Of a DNA stretch of 8,115 bases, positions 1-6,693 are shown in pieces. Under the pieces are notes generated by a model. The model was given only the letters and a program-made list of their open reading frames with translations. It searched no databases and was not told the DNA's origin. The DNA is from Thermoplasmata archaeon. Lineage in GTDB: Archaea; Thermoplasmatota; Thermoplasmata; Lutacidiplasmatales; UBA184. The stretch is taken from positions 1 to 8,115 of the forward strand of contig JASHWY010000044.1 of assembly GCA_030043835.1 (NCBI GenBank), read 5' to 3'. Numbering within the stretch: position 1 is the stretch's first letter; each line of letters starts with the position of its first letter. Both the position numbers and the translations under genes were made by a program.

Positions 1-779
1 TGGCGACGGGGATCCTCCTGAGCGGCTTCCTGGTCGAGTACGCTCCGGCGCCCACGAAGCTCGTCTTCCTGCTGCTCATCGTGGCGAGCGCCGTGGGGTT
101 CGGGTTCGTGGTCTTGACGCCGGAGACCGTCCCTCCGCCCACCGGGCGACGCACCGTTCAAGTCCAGCGCTTCCGAGTCCCCGTGGAGCTTCGGCGACCG
201 TTCTGGGTGGCCGCCGGCGCTCTCGCGGCGTGCTACTCGCTCTATGGGTTCTTCGGGGCGCTCGCCCCGACGTTCCTTCGCTTCGACCTCGGAATCGGGA
301 ACCGGGCAACGTCGGCGACGATCGTCGCGGTCTTCTTCGGATTCGCCTCGATCGTTCAGCTGGGCCTCGGCCAGGTCCGCGACCGCCGGGCGCTCCTCGA
401 CGGCCTTCCCCTCATGGTCGTCGCGACGCTCGCGATCGTTCTCTCGGTCGCCCTCAGCTCGCTGCCGCTCTTCGTGGTGGGCGCCGGCGCCTTGGGAATC
501 GGCGTGGGGTTCGCGTACATGGGAGGCGTCACTCTCATCGACCGGGTGGCGCCCTCGCTCCTTCGGGGAGAGATCCTCTCGGCGTTCTTCGTCGTCGGCT
601 ATCTCTCGCTCGCGGTCCCGACGATCGGCGTCGGCCTCGCCGCCGATCGCTACGGGCTCGATGCAGCGGCGATCGGGTTCGGGATCACCCTCGCGTTCTT
701 CGTCGGCGTCCTCTACCTGGTCACGGGACGAACGCCCACGCCGCCCGGAGGCGAAGGCCGCCCCCGAGGCTCCCCGTGA
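1..779 (+). CDS. MFS-family permease, C-terminal part (5' end outside window)
   Basis: The reading frame is open from base 3 at the window edge to a TGA at 777-779, giving about 258 residues. It shows the C-terminal half of a Major Facilitator Superfamily carrier. Two hydrophobic segments lie before base 130. A charged linker with several Arg residues (central cytoplasmic loop) follows, then six hydrophobic segments matching TM7-TM12. Family-like details are the short basic turn QVRDRRA after TM8 and GLAADRYG after TM11, which resembles the G-x-x-x-D-R-x-G loop signature of MFS proteins. The tail (PTPPGGEGRPRGSP) is hydrophilic and probably cytoplasmic. The nearest ATG/GTG in the window (GTG at 81) is internal, because the hydrophobic sequence continues upstream in frame. 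MFS proteins move small solutes by uniport, symport or antiport; the substrate cannot be told from this fragment. The gene converges on the GNAT gene with 8 bases between the stop codons. Confidence 0.85.
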   Translation, partial: ATGILLSGFLVEYAPAPTKLVFLLLIVASAVGFGFVVLTPETVPPPTGRRTVQVQRFRVPVELRRPFWVAAGALAACYSLYGFFGALAPTFLRFDLGIGNRATSATIVAVFFGFASIVQLGLGQVRDRRALLDGLPLMVVATLAIVLSVALSSLPLFVVGAGALGIGVGFAYMGGVTLIDRVAPSLLRGEILSAFFVVGYLSLAVPTIGVGLAADRYGLDAAAIGFGITLAFFVGVLYLVTGRTPTPPGGEGRPRGSP

Positions 780-787
780 ACTAAAGC

Positions 788-1237
788 TCAGAGGAGGAGC
801 TCGTAATGGAGGAACGCGACGTCGCGCTTCCACCCCTCGGCTTCGTAGAGCCGCTGGGCGGGATTGTCGATGGCGGTCTCGAGCGTGAGGCCCTCCGCGC
901 CGGTCTCACGGGCCCATTCCTTTGCCCGACGGAGGAGCCGGGAGCCGATCCCCGAACGTCGTGCCTCGGAGATCACGAAGAGGTCGTTGAGGATCCAGAG
1001 CCGCCGCAACCCCACGGACGAGAACGTAGGATAGAGCTGGGTAAACCCGACCGCCGCGCCCCGCGCCTCGGCGAGGAAGACGACCGATTCGCCGCGTTCG
1101 AGGCGTTCCATAAGGAACGCGCGCTCCGCGACCGGATCCGGGGTAGCGAGGTAGAACGCCCGGTATGCCGAGAAGAGGGGTTGGAGACGGTCGACGTCAG
1201 CGGCGGTGGCTCGACGGACGAGGACGGGCTCGAACAT
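788..1237 (-). CDS. GNAT-family N-acetyltransferase
   Basis: A 149-residue single-domain acetyltransferase, normal length for a minimal GNAT protein. The acetyl-CoA pyrophosphate-binding motif A is visible around residues 85-104, with the R/Q-x-x-G-x-G core as R93-R-S-G96-I-G98 after the strand WILNDLFV. The later conserved part is DN at 123-124 followed by AQRLYEAEGW, the typical motif B helix and turn. The segments GFTQLYP (64-70) and the C-terminal FLHYEL resemble a recognisable bacterial/archaeal subgroup of unassigned substrate. It should transfer an acetyl group from acetyl-CoA to an amine in the cytoplasm; the acceptor is unknown. The frame stays open to 1396, but the 53 extra residues are Pro/Arg/Gly-rich and unlike the family, so the ATG at 1237 (MFEPVLVRRATAAD) is preferred. 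No Shine-Dalgarno sequence precedes it; a TATA-like element lies about 27 bases upstream. Confidence 0.9.
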   Translation of the reverse strand: MFEPVLVRRATAADVDRLQPLFSAYRAFYLATPDPVAERAFLMERLERGESVVFLAEARGAAVGFTQLYPTFSSVGLRRLWILNDLFVISEARRSGIGSRLLRRAKEWARETGAEGLTLETAIDNPAQRLYEAEGWKRDVAFLHYELLL

Positions 1238-1358
1238 CGGTCGAGGGCAAGGGCCGAAGGCGATAGCGCCTTGCGGCGGCGGAAGCGGGAGACCGCCCGG
1301 ACCCCGCCGGCGACAAGCAGATGAGGGTCGGCATCGTGGACACCCCGAGCGTGACCCG
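1238..1358. promoter_or_regulatory. Divergent intergenic region, GNAT / DsbA-like genes
   Basis: This 121-base spacer separates two divergently transcribed genes, so promoters for both should lie here. For the minus-strand GNAT gene, CGCTATCG (1268-1261 read on the minus strand) is centred about 27 bases before the ATG. That is where an archaeal TATA box sits for a leaderless transcript, although the match is weak. For the plus-strand DsbA-like gene I see no TATA-like sequence at the expected distance from either candidate start. Confidence 0.35.
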
Positions 1359-1898
1359 TTGAGCGATGACCTCCTGCCGGACCTCGTGCTCCCCATCGAG
1401 GAGCGCGACCACTACTTGGGGCCGCCGAGCGCCCGACGGACGCTGGTCGAGTACGGGGATTTCGAGTGCCCGCACTGTGCGGCCGTCTATCCGATCGTGA
1501 AAGAGGTCGAGCGGGAGCTCGGCGACGAAGTCTGCATCGTCTTCCGCAACTTTCCGCTCCCCCGGGTCCATCCCCACGCCGAGGCGGCCGCCGAAACGGC
1601 CGAGGCCGCCGGGATGCAGGGGAAGTTCTGGCTGATGCACGACCGGCTGTTCGACCACCCCGAGGCCCTATCGGCAGCCGACCTGCGTCGGCTCGCGGTC
1701 GCGATCCCGCTCGACATGCCGACGTACGACAGAGACCTCGAGAGCGGGGCGACGGCGAGGCGCGTCGCCGAGGACGTGGAGAGCGGCACCGAAAACGGCG
1801 TCGTCGAGACCCCGACCTTCTTCGTCAACGGCCGGATGCACGTGGGGTCGTACGAGTTCCTTCCGCTGCTCTCAGCCCTGCGGGCGAGCACGGTATAG
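1359..1898 (+). CDS. DsbA-like thioredoxin-fold protein (cytoplasmic, CPHC active site)
   Basis: From the TTG at 1359 this is a 179-residue protein of the DsbA/thioredoxin_4 type. A strand (TLVEYGDFE) leads into the redox motif C37-P-H-C40, followed by helix AAVYPIVKEVERELG, the strand VCIVFRNFPLP and the helical insertion with conserved HPHAEAAAETAEAAG. The cis-proline loop is T151-P152 in VVETPTFFVNG. There is no signal peptide or membrane segment, so it probably acts in the cytoplasm as a thiol-disulfide oxidoreductase; the partner is unknown. Start choice: the frame is open back to 1206, but that sequence is low-complexity Pro/Arg/Gly. TTG 1359 gives MSDDLLPDLVLPIEERDHYLGPP, close to typical family N-termini with about ten residues before the conserved RDH-x-x-GP. 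GTG at 1386 is the alternative. No convincing Shine-Dalgarno sequence precedes either. Confidence 0.85.
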   Translation: MSDDLLPDLVLPIEERDHYLGPPSARRTLVEYGDFECPHCAAVYPIVKEVERELGDEVCIVFRNFPLPRVHPHAEAAAETAEAAGMQGKFWLMHDRLFDHPEALSAADLRRLAVAIPLDMPTYDRDLESGATARRVAEDVESGTENGVVETPTFFVNGRMHVGSYEFLPLLSALRASTV

Positions 1899-2032
1899 GC
1901 CGGGACGGGTCCCCGTCGGGTCGAGCGCCATCCCCCGTCCGAGCGGGGCCGCGCACGGAACAGCCCACCGATAGGCCCGTTCCTTGAAGTCGGCCATGGC
2001 TTCAAGACCCTCAGGGGGTCATCGTTCGCGCG
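1899..2032. other. Intergenic region between DsbA-like and MOSC genes
   Basis: This 134-base gap holds no credible ORF. Two short GC-rich inverted repeats (1904-1917 and 1933-1948) follow the DsbA-like stop but lack U-tracts. A longer 7-bp inverted repeat lies at 1983-2006 and is listed separately. A TATA-like GATAGG at about 1971-1976 is too far from the MOSC ATG for a leaderless start and is only a weak promoter candidate. The gap is long enough that MOSC-EamA may have their own promoter. Confidence 0.4.
1983..2006. promoter_or_regulatory. Inverted repeat upstream of the MOSC gene (candidate operator)
   Basis: CTTGAAG at 1983-1989 is exactly complementary to CTTCAAG at 2000-2006, separated by 10 bases. 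It stands out as an A/T-containing element in a GC-rich spacer and ends 26 bases before the MOSC ATG. The 24-base span and symmetry suit a dimeric helix-turn-helix regulator, and the position overlaps where initiation would occur. It could equally be a chance repeat or an RNA hairpin. Confidence 0.3.
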
Positions 2033-2548
2033 ATGGAGGCTACGCCGAGACTGTCCGGCCGGGTCTTCCGACTCAACCGCAAGCCCGAGGTCCCGCACGA
2101 GCGGGGGCTTCCGAAGGCCCCGGTCTCCGAGGCCCGGCTGACGGCGCGCGGCATAGAGGGGGATTTCAACCGGTACCGGCACGAGGTAAAGGACGACGAT
2201 CCCCGGACGGCGCTCCTCATCGTCCCCCTCGAGACGATCGAACAGTTCGGCCGGGAAGGCTGGCCGGTACGCCCGGGAGACCTTGGGGAGAACGTCACGT
2301 CCGCGGGGATCCCGTACGACGCCTTCGTTCCGGGCCGCACGTTCCGGATTGGCGGCGCCCGCGTCGAGATCACGAAGCCGTGCGATCCGTGCGAGAATCT
2401 TTTCGAACTCCCGTACGTCGGGAAGGACCGGGGACCGGAGTTCCTACGCGTCACGCTCGGGCGGCGGGGGTGGTACGCCCGGGTCCTGACCGAGGGCATG
2501 GTCCGGACGGGGGACGAGATACGGGCCGAGGCGGACCGGGAGACCTAG
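2033..2548 (+). CDS. MOSC-domain protein
   Basis: A 171-residue stand-alone MOSC protein (molybdenum cofactor sulfurase C-terminal domain fold). Visible signatures are GDLGENVTSAGI at 82-93, the strand FRIGGARVEITK, and a conserved cysteine region K-P-C117-D-P-C120-ENL. C120 aligns by eye with the single conserved Cys of the YiiM-like motif (Q-P-R-x-P-C-x-K-L). The closing GWYARVLTEGMVRTGDEI is the usual end of the domain. MOSC domains bind sulfur carried on the conserved cysteine or help detoxify N-hydroxylated compounds with molybdenum cofactor; the substrate here is unknown. The additional Cys at 117 makes a C-x2-C pair that may be redox-active or metal-binding (inference). Start ATG 2033 has only a weak G-rich stretch (2014-2018) upstream. 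The gene is followed after 4 bases by the EamA transporter gene, so the two are probably cotranscribed. Confidence 0.88.
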   Translation: MEATPRLSGRVFRLNRKPEVPHERGLPKAPVSEARLTARGIEGDFNRYRHEVKDDDPRTALLIVPLETIEQFGREGWPVRPGDLGENVTSAGIPYDAFVPGRTFRIGGARVEITKPCDPCENLFELPYVGKDRGPEFLRVTLGRRGWYARVLTEGMVRTGDEIRAEADRET

Positions 2549-2552
2549 CGGG

Positions 2553-3527
2553 TTGGGCCGACCGTCCGTGCCGCCCTCGACTGCCGCGGTAGCGTCCCCG
2601 TCCCCCGCCCTTCCGCCGACGCCGCGGCTCCGCTCGGTCGATGTCGCCCTCCTGGGCGCTCTCGGCGTCTTGTGGGGCTCGGCGTACATCTTCATCCGGG
2701 AAGGGATCGTTGCGGGGGCGTCCCCCCTCCTGTTCGCGTCCGTCCGGTACGTTCTCTCGGCCGCGGCGTTCGCGGGGCTCGCGCTCGCTCGGCGCGAGGC
2801 GTTCCCCGGACGTCGGGCCCTCCTCGTCTCGGCCGCTGTCGGCGGAACCCTGTTCATCGGCCTCTACGGAGGGCTCCTCTACTGGGGCGAGCAGTACACA
2901 ACCGGAGGGTACGCTGCGGTCCTCTCATCAACCGCCCCGATCCTCACGGTCGCGGTCGCGTACTTCCTTTTGCCCGCCGAGCGCTTCGGTTCCCTCTCGC
3001 TGACCGGCCTCCTCATCGGCTTCGTCGGGGTGGTCGTGCTCGTTGCACCCGAGATTGCTGGGAGCCCCGTCGGGAGCGGCTGGGGTCCGGTCTTCATCGT
3101 CAGCGCCTTCCTGTCCACGGCGATCGGGACGGTTCTCCTCCGACGGATCGGGGGCGGGCGTCAGGGCCTCTGGCAGATCGGGGTCCAGTTCGGCGTCGGC
3201 GGCCTCATACTGGCGGTCGCTGCGGCGGTGCTGCCGTTTCCCGAGGCGCTCCCCGACGTGGTCGGAGTGTGGGCTATGCTTGCCGCTCTCATCGTCTTCT
3301 CCTCCGTTCTCGGGTACTTCACCTATTTCACCCTCCACTACCGCGTGGGCCCGGTCCGGGCCAACGTGGTCGCTTACCTGCTGCCGCTCGTCGCCATCGG
3401 CATCGGGTCCGGGTTCTTTGGCGAACCGGTCACCGCCTTCGAGATCCTCGGGTTCCTCATCGTGATCGCGGGGGTCACGCTCATCGTGCTCGAATCCACC
3501 CGTTCCTCGACCCACGGGAACCACTGA
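2553..3527 (+). CDS. EamA/DMT-superfamily transporter
   Basis: A 324-residue integral membrane protein with the two-fold EamA architecture of the drug/metabolite transporter superfamily. EamA repeat 1 covers about 31-165 (LLGALGVLWGSAYIFIREGI, the Pro/Arg-containing second helix, GEQYTTGGYAAVLSSTAPILT, closing GFVGVVVLVAP). Repeat 2 covers about 178-313 (VGPVRANVVAYLLPLVAIGIG, GFLIVIAGVTLIVLE). About ten membrane helices are apparent. Homologues export amino acids, nucleotides or other metabolites; the substrate here is not readable from sequence. It starts 4 bases after the MOSC stop, indicating an operon. The TTG at 2553 gives a 28-residue Pro/Ser-rich cytoplasmic tail before TM1; GTG at 2568 is an alternative, and no clear ribosome binding site decides between them. 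Confidence 0.9.
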   Translation: MGRPSVPPSTAAVASPSPALPPTPRLRSVDVALLGALGVLWGSAYIFIREGIVAGASPLLFASVRYVLSAAAFAGLALARREAFPGRRALLVSAAVGGTLFIGLYGGLLYWGEQYTTGGYAAVLSSTAPILTVAVAYFLLPAERFGSLSLTGLLIGFVGVVVLVAPEIAGSPVGSGWGPVFIVSAFLSTAIGTVLLRRIGGGRQGLWQIGVQFGVGGLILAVAAAVLPFPEALPDVVGVWAMLAALIVFSSVLGYFTYFTLHYRVGPVRANVVAYLLPLVAIGIGSGFFGEPVTAFEILGFLIVIAGVTLIVLESTRSSTHGNH

Positions 3528-3530
3528 ACG

Positions 3531-3548
3531 AGAGGCGGCGTCGCCTCT
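3531..3548. terminator. Hairpin between convergent EamA and thermopsin genes
   Basis: AGAGGCG (3531-3537) pairs exactly with CGCCTCT (3542-3548) around a 4-base loop, starting 3 bases after the EamA stop. The gene pair is convergent, so a symmetric hairpin could serve both directions. There is no long U-tract on either side, and archaeal termination relies mainly on U-rich stretches, so the terminator role is tentative. Confidence 0.35.
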
Positions 3549-3600
3549 TAACCGGAGGCCCTTCTTCGAATCGTGCGTCGGGGCCCCGGGAGGGCGACGT

Positions 3601-6600
3601 TCACGCACGCCGTCGAGCGGCCCACACGACGAGGACCACGACGAGAACCGCGAGGATCGCGAGGCCGGCGAGCAGTTCGTATCCCTCGACCGTCGGGAGC
3701 CCGAGGAAGGTCGGTGCGCTCTCGACGGTGAGGGAGAGAGTCCCGCTGAGCGCGGTCGCCCCGTTCGAATCGGTAACCGTCACGTTCACGAGATAGCTAC
3801 CCGTCGCCGTCGGGCTGCATGCGACCGTGGAGGCGTTCACGGGAGCGCACCCTGGCGGGAGCCCCGACCACCTGTAGGTGAACGATCCGGAGCCCCCCGA
3901 CGCCACGACGGAGAACGTGACGCTCTCCCCGACGGTGACGGACCCCGGGCTCACGGTGGGGGCGTTCACCTGAGGTGGAGGGTCGATGGTGAACGGCCGG
4001 CTGGAGTCGGCGGAGACTCCGTTCGAGTCGGTGACCGTGAGGGTCACCGTGCCCGACCCCACGGCGGTGGGCGTGCACGCGAGGGTCGAAGCGTTCCTAC
4101 TTACGCAACCCACGGGAAGGCCGGTCCATAGGTACGAGTAGCTCCCCGTGCCGCCGGTGAGCCCTTGGGCGGCGAACGTCATCGTCTCTCCGAGGTCCGC
4201 GCTCGAGGGCGCGGCGACACCCGAGAGGGTCGGGTCGGAAAGGACCGTGAAGACGAGCGTCGCCGAGTCGTTGCCGCCGTTCGTGTCGATGACGACCACC
4301 TGGACCGTCCCGGTTCCTGCTCCGGTGGGCGCGCATCCCAGGTCCGAAACGTTGCTCGTCGCGCACCCCGTAGGGAGACCCGACCAGACGTAGCGGTAGA
4401 CGCCCGAGCCGCCGGTGACTCCGACGGCTTCGAAGTGGACCGTCTGCCCGACGTCGACGGAGCCCGGGCTTGCGGAGACCGACGCGACGACCGGGTCGAC
4501 GTACACCGTGAACGCGAGCTCTGGGCTCATGGCTTTCCCTCCGCCGACATCGGTCACGGTCACCCGGATCTCCGCGGCCCCCGCGCCGGTCGGCGTGCAG
4601 GTGACGTTCCCGGTCGACGGGTACGGGCATCCGGCCGGGAGGTCCTTCCAGACGAACGTGTACCCGCCGGAACCTCCGGTCGCCACGGCGGAGAACGTCA
4701 CCGACTTTCCCAGGTCGACCGACCCCGCGGGGGTCGCGGTGGGGGTGGCCACCGAGGGCCCCTCTTTGACGGTGTAAGCGAGCGCCGCGCTCGACACTCG
4801 GAAGCCGTTCGCATCGGTCACGGCGACCGTGATCGAATAGGTTCCCGAAGTCGTCGGGGTGCACGTCGCTTCGGAGGAGGTCGTGCCGGTGCACGGCGTC
4901 GGGAGGCCGCTCCACGAGTAGCTGTACGGCGACTCCCCGCCCGATGGGTTCGCTGTGAAGCTCACCGTCGCACCGGTCTCGGCCGAGCTCTGGCTCGGGG
5001 CGGGGGCAGGGACCGTCGGGTCCGAGGAGACGACGTAGTCCAAGTTCGAGCTCGTCGACGAGTTGCCGTCGGAATCGGTCACGGTGAGGTTGACTTGATA
5101 GGTGCCCGGAGCGGTCGGCGTGCAGGAGAGCGTCAACGTCGTCGACGCGACGCACCCCAACCCCGCGGGGGTCGTGTGCCATGCGTAGGTGTCCCCACCG
5201 CTGCCCCCGTCGAGCAAGATCGACGTGAAGGTGACCGACTGGCCGACGTCGGCCGCGCCCTGCGACGGCGCGGGCTGGCTCACGCTGAGCCCGCAACCGC
5301 TGCTCACGGTAACGTCGACGGTGGCGCCCGCGGTGATGTGGCAGAGGCCGAGGTCGTCGGACCCCGACGTTCCGTTGACCCAGATCGGGTAGGTCCCCGG
5401 TACCAGCGTCACGTTCGCGAGATCGTTGACGAAAGGAAAGGAGTCGCCGAGGATCGCGACCGTCCCCTTCGAGACCCCGGGGGCGGAGATCGAGATCTCG
5501 CCGACGCCATCCTGGTTGTACGCCTGCGCCGGCGTCGCGTTGCGCGTCGTCCCGTTCAATTGGACCGTGAGCGGGAATCCCGCCGCGTCGTGCCCGAAGA
5601 TCGACTGGATGTTGCTGACCGACTCGCCGGTGTTGCTCCCGAAGTTCCAGACGGACGGGGGAGCCTCGAGATTGTGCCCGTTCCAGTAGAGGAGCCGGGA
5701 AGTGATGTCCGTCTCGCTGTAGGCGACGGTCGACGAGCCCCCGCCCGGACCGCCGATCGCGAGCTCCGCGTCGTAGAAGAGTCCGTACGGGTTGTAGGAG
5801 TACCCGTCGACCACGAAGCCGTCGTCGGCGGAGATCCCCTTCGCCCACGGAAAGACGACGTTGTCGTAGGTGACGTACCAGCTCGTGACGCCGTCCCAGT
5901 ACTCGAAGGCGACCGCGGGGAGGCCCGCGCCCGTCTCGTACGACCGGACGAGGAGACCGAAATCCCCCGGGTTCGGCATGACGAGGTCGGACCCGGGCTG
6001 GCCGTTGGTCCCGGTCGCGTAGTACCCGACGCAGCCGCTGTACGGATAGACCGTCCCGTTGCCTTCTACGGCGGAGCTCGAGAGGCAGGCGCTCGTGCTC
6101 GAGAAGTTCCAGATGTTGTTCTCGTACGTGAGCTCGTTCGTCGCGCTGTCCATGAACGCGACGTCCTGGATCCAGTAGGCGTACGTCACCCCGTCCTGAA
6201 CGAACTGGAGGACGACGTTGAGCTGGTCGGTGAACGACGTGCCCGCGCTTCCGTCGAAGCTCAACTGTTGCCAGGAGAAGTTGCCGAGGAATTCCGTGGT
6301 GTTGTAGGAGTACGGGTTTCCACCGGCTCCGATCCCAAAGTCGCCGATCCCCATCGGCGCTGGCTCGGACGAATAGTACATCGTCGGGTCGACCGGCGCC
6401 GCCCCGACGAGCTCCAGAGGGTGAACATGCACCGGCGGGATTGCGACGGGCAACGAGGGCCGTTGAGGGGACCCGTTCGCGGGAGTCAAGACGCCCGTCG
6501 GGGACCCGGCGAACGCTCCGAGGGAGGCGACGACCGGACCGAGGGCGATCACGAGGGCCACCGCCGTGACCCACGCGGGGCCCCGAAAGAATCGTGGAAG

Positions 6601-6618
6601 AAAGAGCCACCCACGCAT
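3601..6618 (-). CDS. Thermopsin-type (A5) secreted protease-like protein with six PKD-like repeats and membrane anchor
   Basis: 1005 residues. Residues 1-37 form a signal peptide: Arg-containing n-region, hydrophobic core about 14-34, then A35-F-A37 before a likely cleavage site. Residues about 75-440 match thermopsin, with the family-like stretch MYYSSEPAPMGIGDFGIG (80-97), many aromatic beta-strands and cysteines at 178, 196, 426 and 442. About 443-966 are six tandem beta-sandwich repeats (listed separately). A single hydrophobic helix at about 982-1000 is followed by ARRRA, a stop-transfer anchor, so the protease domain would stand outside the membrane on a long stalk. Thermopsins are acid proteases, active at low pH, whose catalytic residues are not established. 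The chain has only six lysines and about 16 N-x-S/T sequons, consistent with an exposed, glycosylated, acid-adapted protein. Classical thermopsin is much shorter and lacks this stalk. Start ATG 6618 fits the signal peptide and an upstream TATA-like box. A binding or S-layer-like role without catalysis is possible. Confidence 0.85.
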   Translation of the reverse strand: MRGWLFLPRFFRGPAWVTAVALVIALGPVVASLGAFAGSPTGVLTPANGSPQRPSLPVAIPPVHVHPLELVGAAPVDPTMYYSSEPAPMGIGDFGIGAGGNPYSYNTTEFLGNFSWQQLSFDGSAGTSFTDQLNVVLQFVQDGVTYAYWIQDVAFMDSATNELTYENNIWNFSSTSACLSSSAVEGNGTVYPYSGCVGYYATGTNGQPGSDLVMPNPGDFGLLVRSYETGAGLPAVAFEYWDGVTSWYVTYDNVVFPWAKGISADDGFVVDGYSYNPYGLFYDAELAIGGPGGGSSTVAYSETDITSRLLYWNGHNLEAPPSVWNFGSNTGESVSNIQSIFGHDAAGFPLTVQLNGTTRNATPAQAYNQDGVGEISISAPGVSKGTVAILGDSFPFVNDLANVTLVPGTYPIWVNGTSGSDDLGLCHITAGATVDVTVSSGCGLSVSQPAPSQGAADVGQSVTFTSILLDGGSGGDTYAWHTTPAGLGCVASTTLTLSCTPTAPGTYQVNLTVTDSDGNSSTSSNLDYVVSSDPTVPAPAPSQSSAETGATVSFTANPSGGESPYSYSWSGLPTPCTGTTSSEATCTPTTSGTYSITVAVTDANGFRVSSAALAYTVKEGPSVATPTATPAGSVDLGKSVTFSAVATGGSGGYTFVWKDLPAGCPYPSTGNVTCTPTGAGAAEIRVTVTDVGGGKAMSPELAFTVYVDPVVASVSASPGSVDVGQTVHFEAVGVTGGSGVYRYVWSGLPTGCATSNVSDLGCAPTGAGTGTVQVVVIDTNGGNDSATLVFTVLSDPTLSGVAAPSSADLGETMTFAAQGLTGGTGSYSYLWTGLPVGCVSRNASTLACTPTAVGSGTVTLTVTDSNGVSADSSRPFTIDPPPQVNAPTVSPGSVTVGESVTFSVVASGGSGSFTYRWSGLPPGCAPVNASTVACSPTATGSYLVNVTVTDSNGATALSGTLSLTVESAPTFLGLPTVEGYELLAGLAILAVLVVVLVVWAARRRA
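3721..5289 (-). repeat. Six tandem PKD/Ig-like repeats within the thermopsin-like protein
   Basis: Residues about 444-966 consist of six diverged repeats of 86-90 residues. Each opens with V/L/T-G-x-S/T-V-x-F (Phe at 464, 554, 642, 729, 815, 902). Five of the six continue with Y-x-(Y/F)-x-W-x-(G/D)-L-P, and the first is looser (DTYAWHTTPAGLG). Each then has a Cys-x9-Cys pair (489/499, 576/586, 664/674, 752/762, 838/848, 924/934), followed by (T/A/S)-P-T-x-x-G and a strand like VTVTDSNG. The canonical PKD motif WDFGDG is absent, so these are PKD/Ig-like rather than textbook PKD. At DNA level the copies are clearly diverged, so this is not a recent tandem duplication. The likely role is a rigid stalk or adhesive array outside the cell. 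Confidence 0.85.
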
Positions 6619-6645
6619 GGCGGTGGCCCGTAAGGCGAGCGACGC

Positions 6646-6657
6646 CCGTATAGTCGT
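6646..6657 (-). promoter_or_regulatory. TATA-like promoter element for the thermopsin-like gene
   Basis: Read on the minus strand, CGACTATACGGG contains ACTATAC, the most A/T-rich hexamer in this spacer, centred about 33 bases before the ATG at 6618. With an archaeal TATA box normally about 26 bases before the start site, transcription would begin some 6-7 bases before the ATG, giving a nearly leaderless mRNA. There is no Shine-Dalgarno sequence before the ATG, which agrees with this. Confidence 0.45.
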
Positions 6658-6693
6658 TGCGGCGCACAGACTGGACGACCGGTAAGGACCCGC

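Noticed and set aside
1206..1358. N-terminal extension of the DsbA-like protein (start at 1206)
   Set aside because: Low-complexity residues overlapping the GNAT start; no signal peptide or domain character.
1238..1396. N-terminal extension of the GNAT protein (start at 1396)
   Set aside because: The extra 53 residues are Pro/Arg/Gly/Ser-rich, match nothing in GNAT proteins, and would overlap the DsbA-like coding region.
1904..1948. Two short GC hairpins after the DsbA-like gene as a terminator
   Set aside because: Stems of only 5 bp, no U-tract, and such repeats are expected by chance in this base composition.
3579..3588. Perfect palindrome CGGGGCCCCG between convergent genes
   Set aside because: It has no loop, so it cannot form a hairpin, and pure G/C palindromes are common by chance here.
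3721..5289. Repeats considered as a CRISPR array or recent DNA tandem repeat
   Set aside because: The period is about 260 bases, copies differ heavily at DNA level, and the pattern is conserved in protein (Phe, Trp, Cys pairs), so it is a protein domain array.
4165..6633. Plus-strand ORF of 822 codons opposite the thermopsin-like gene
   Set aside because: Its translation is Arg/Asp/Val-rich and low complexity with no domain. It exists because GC-rich DNA has few stops antisense to a real gene; the minus-strand frame has a signal peptide, ordered repeats and an anchor.
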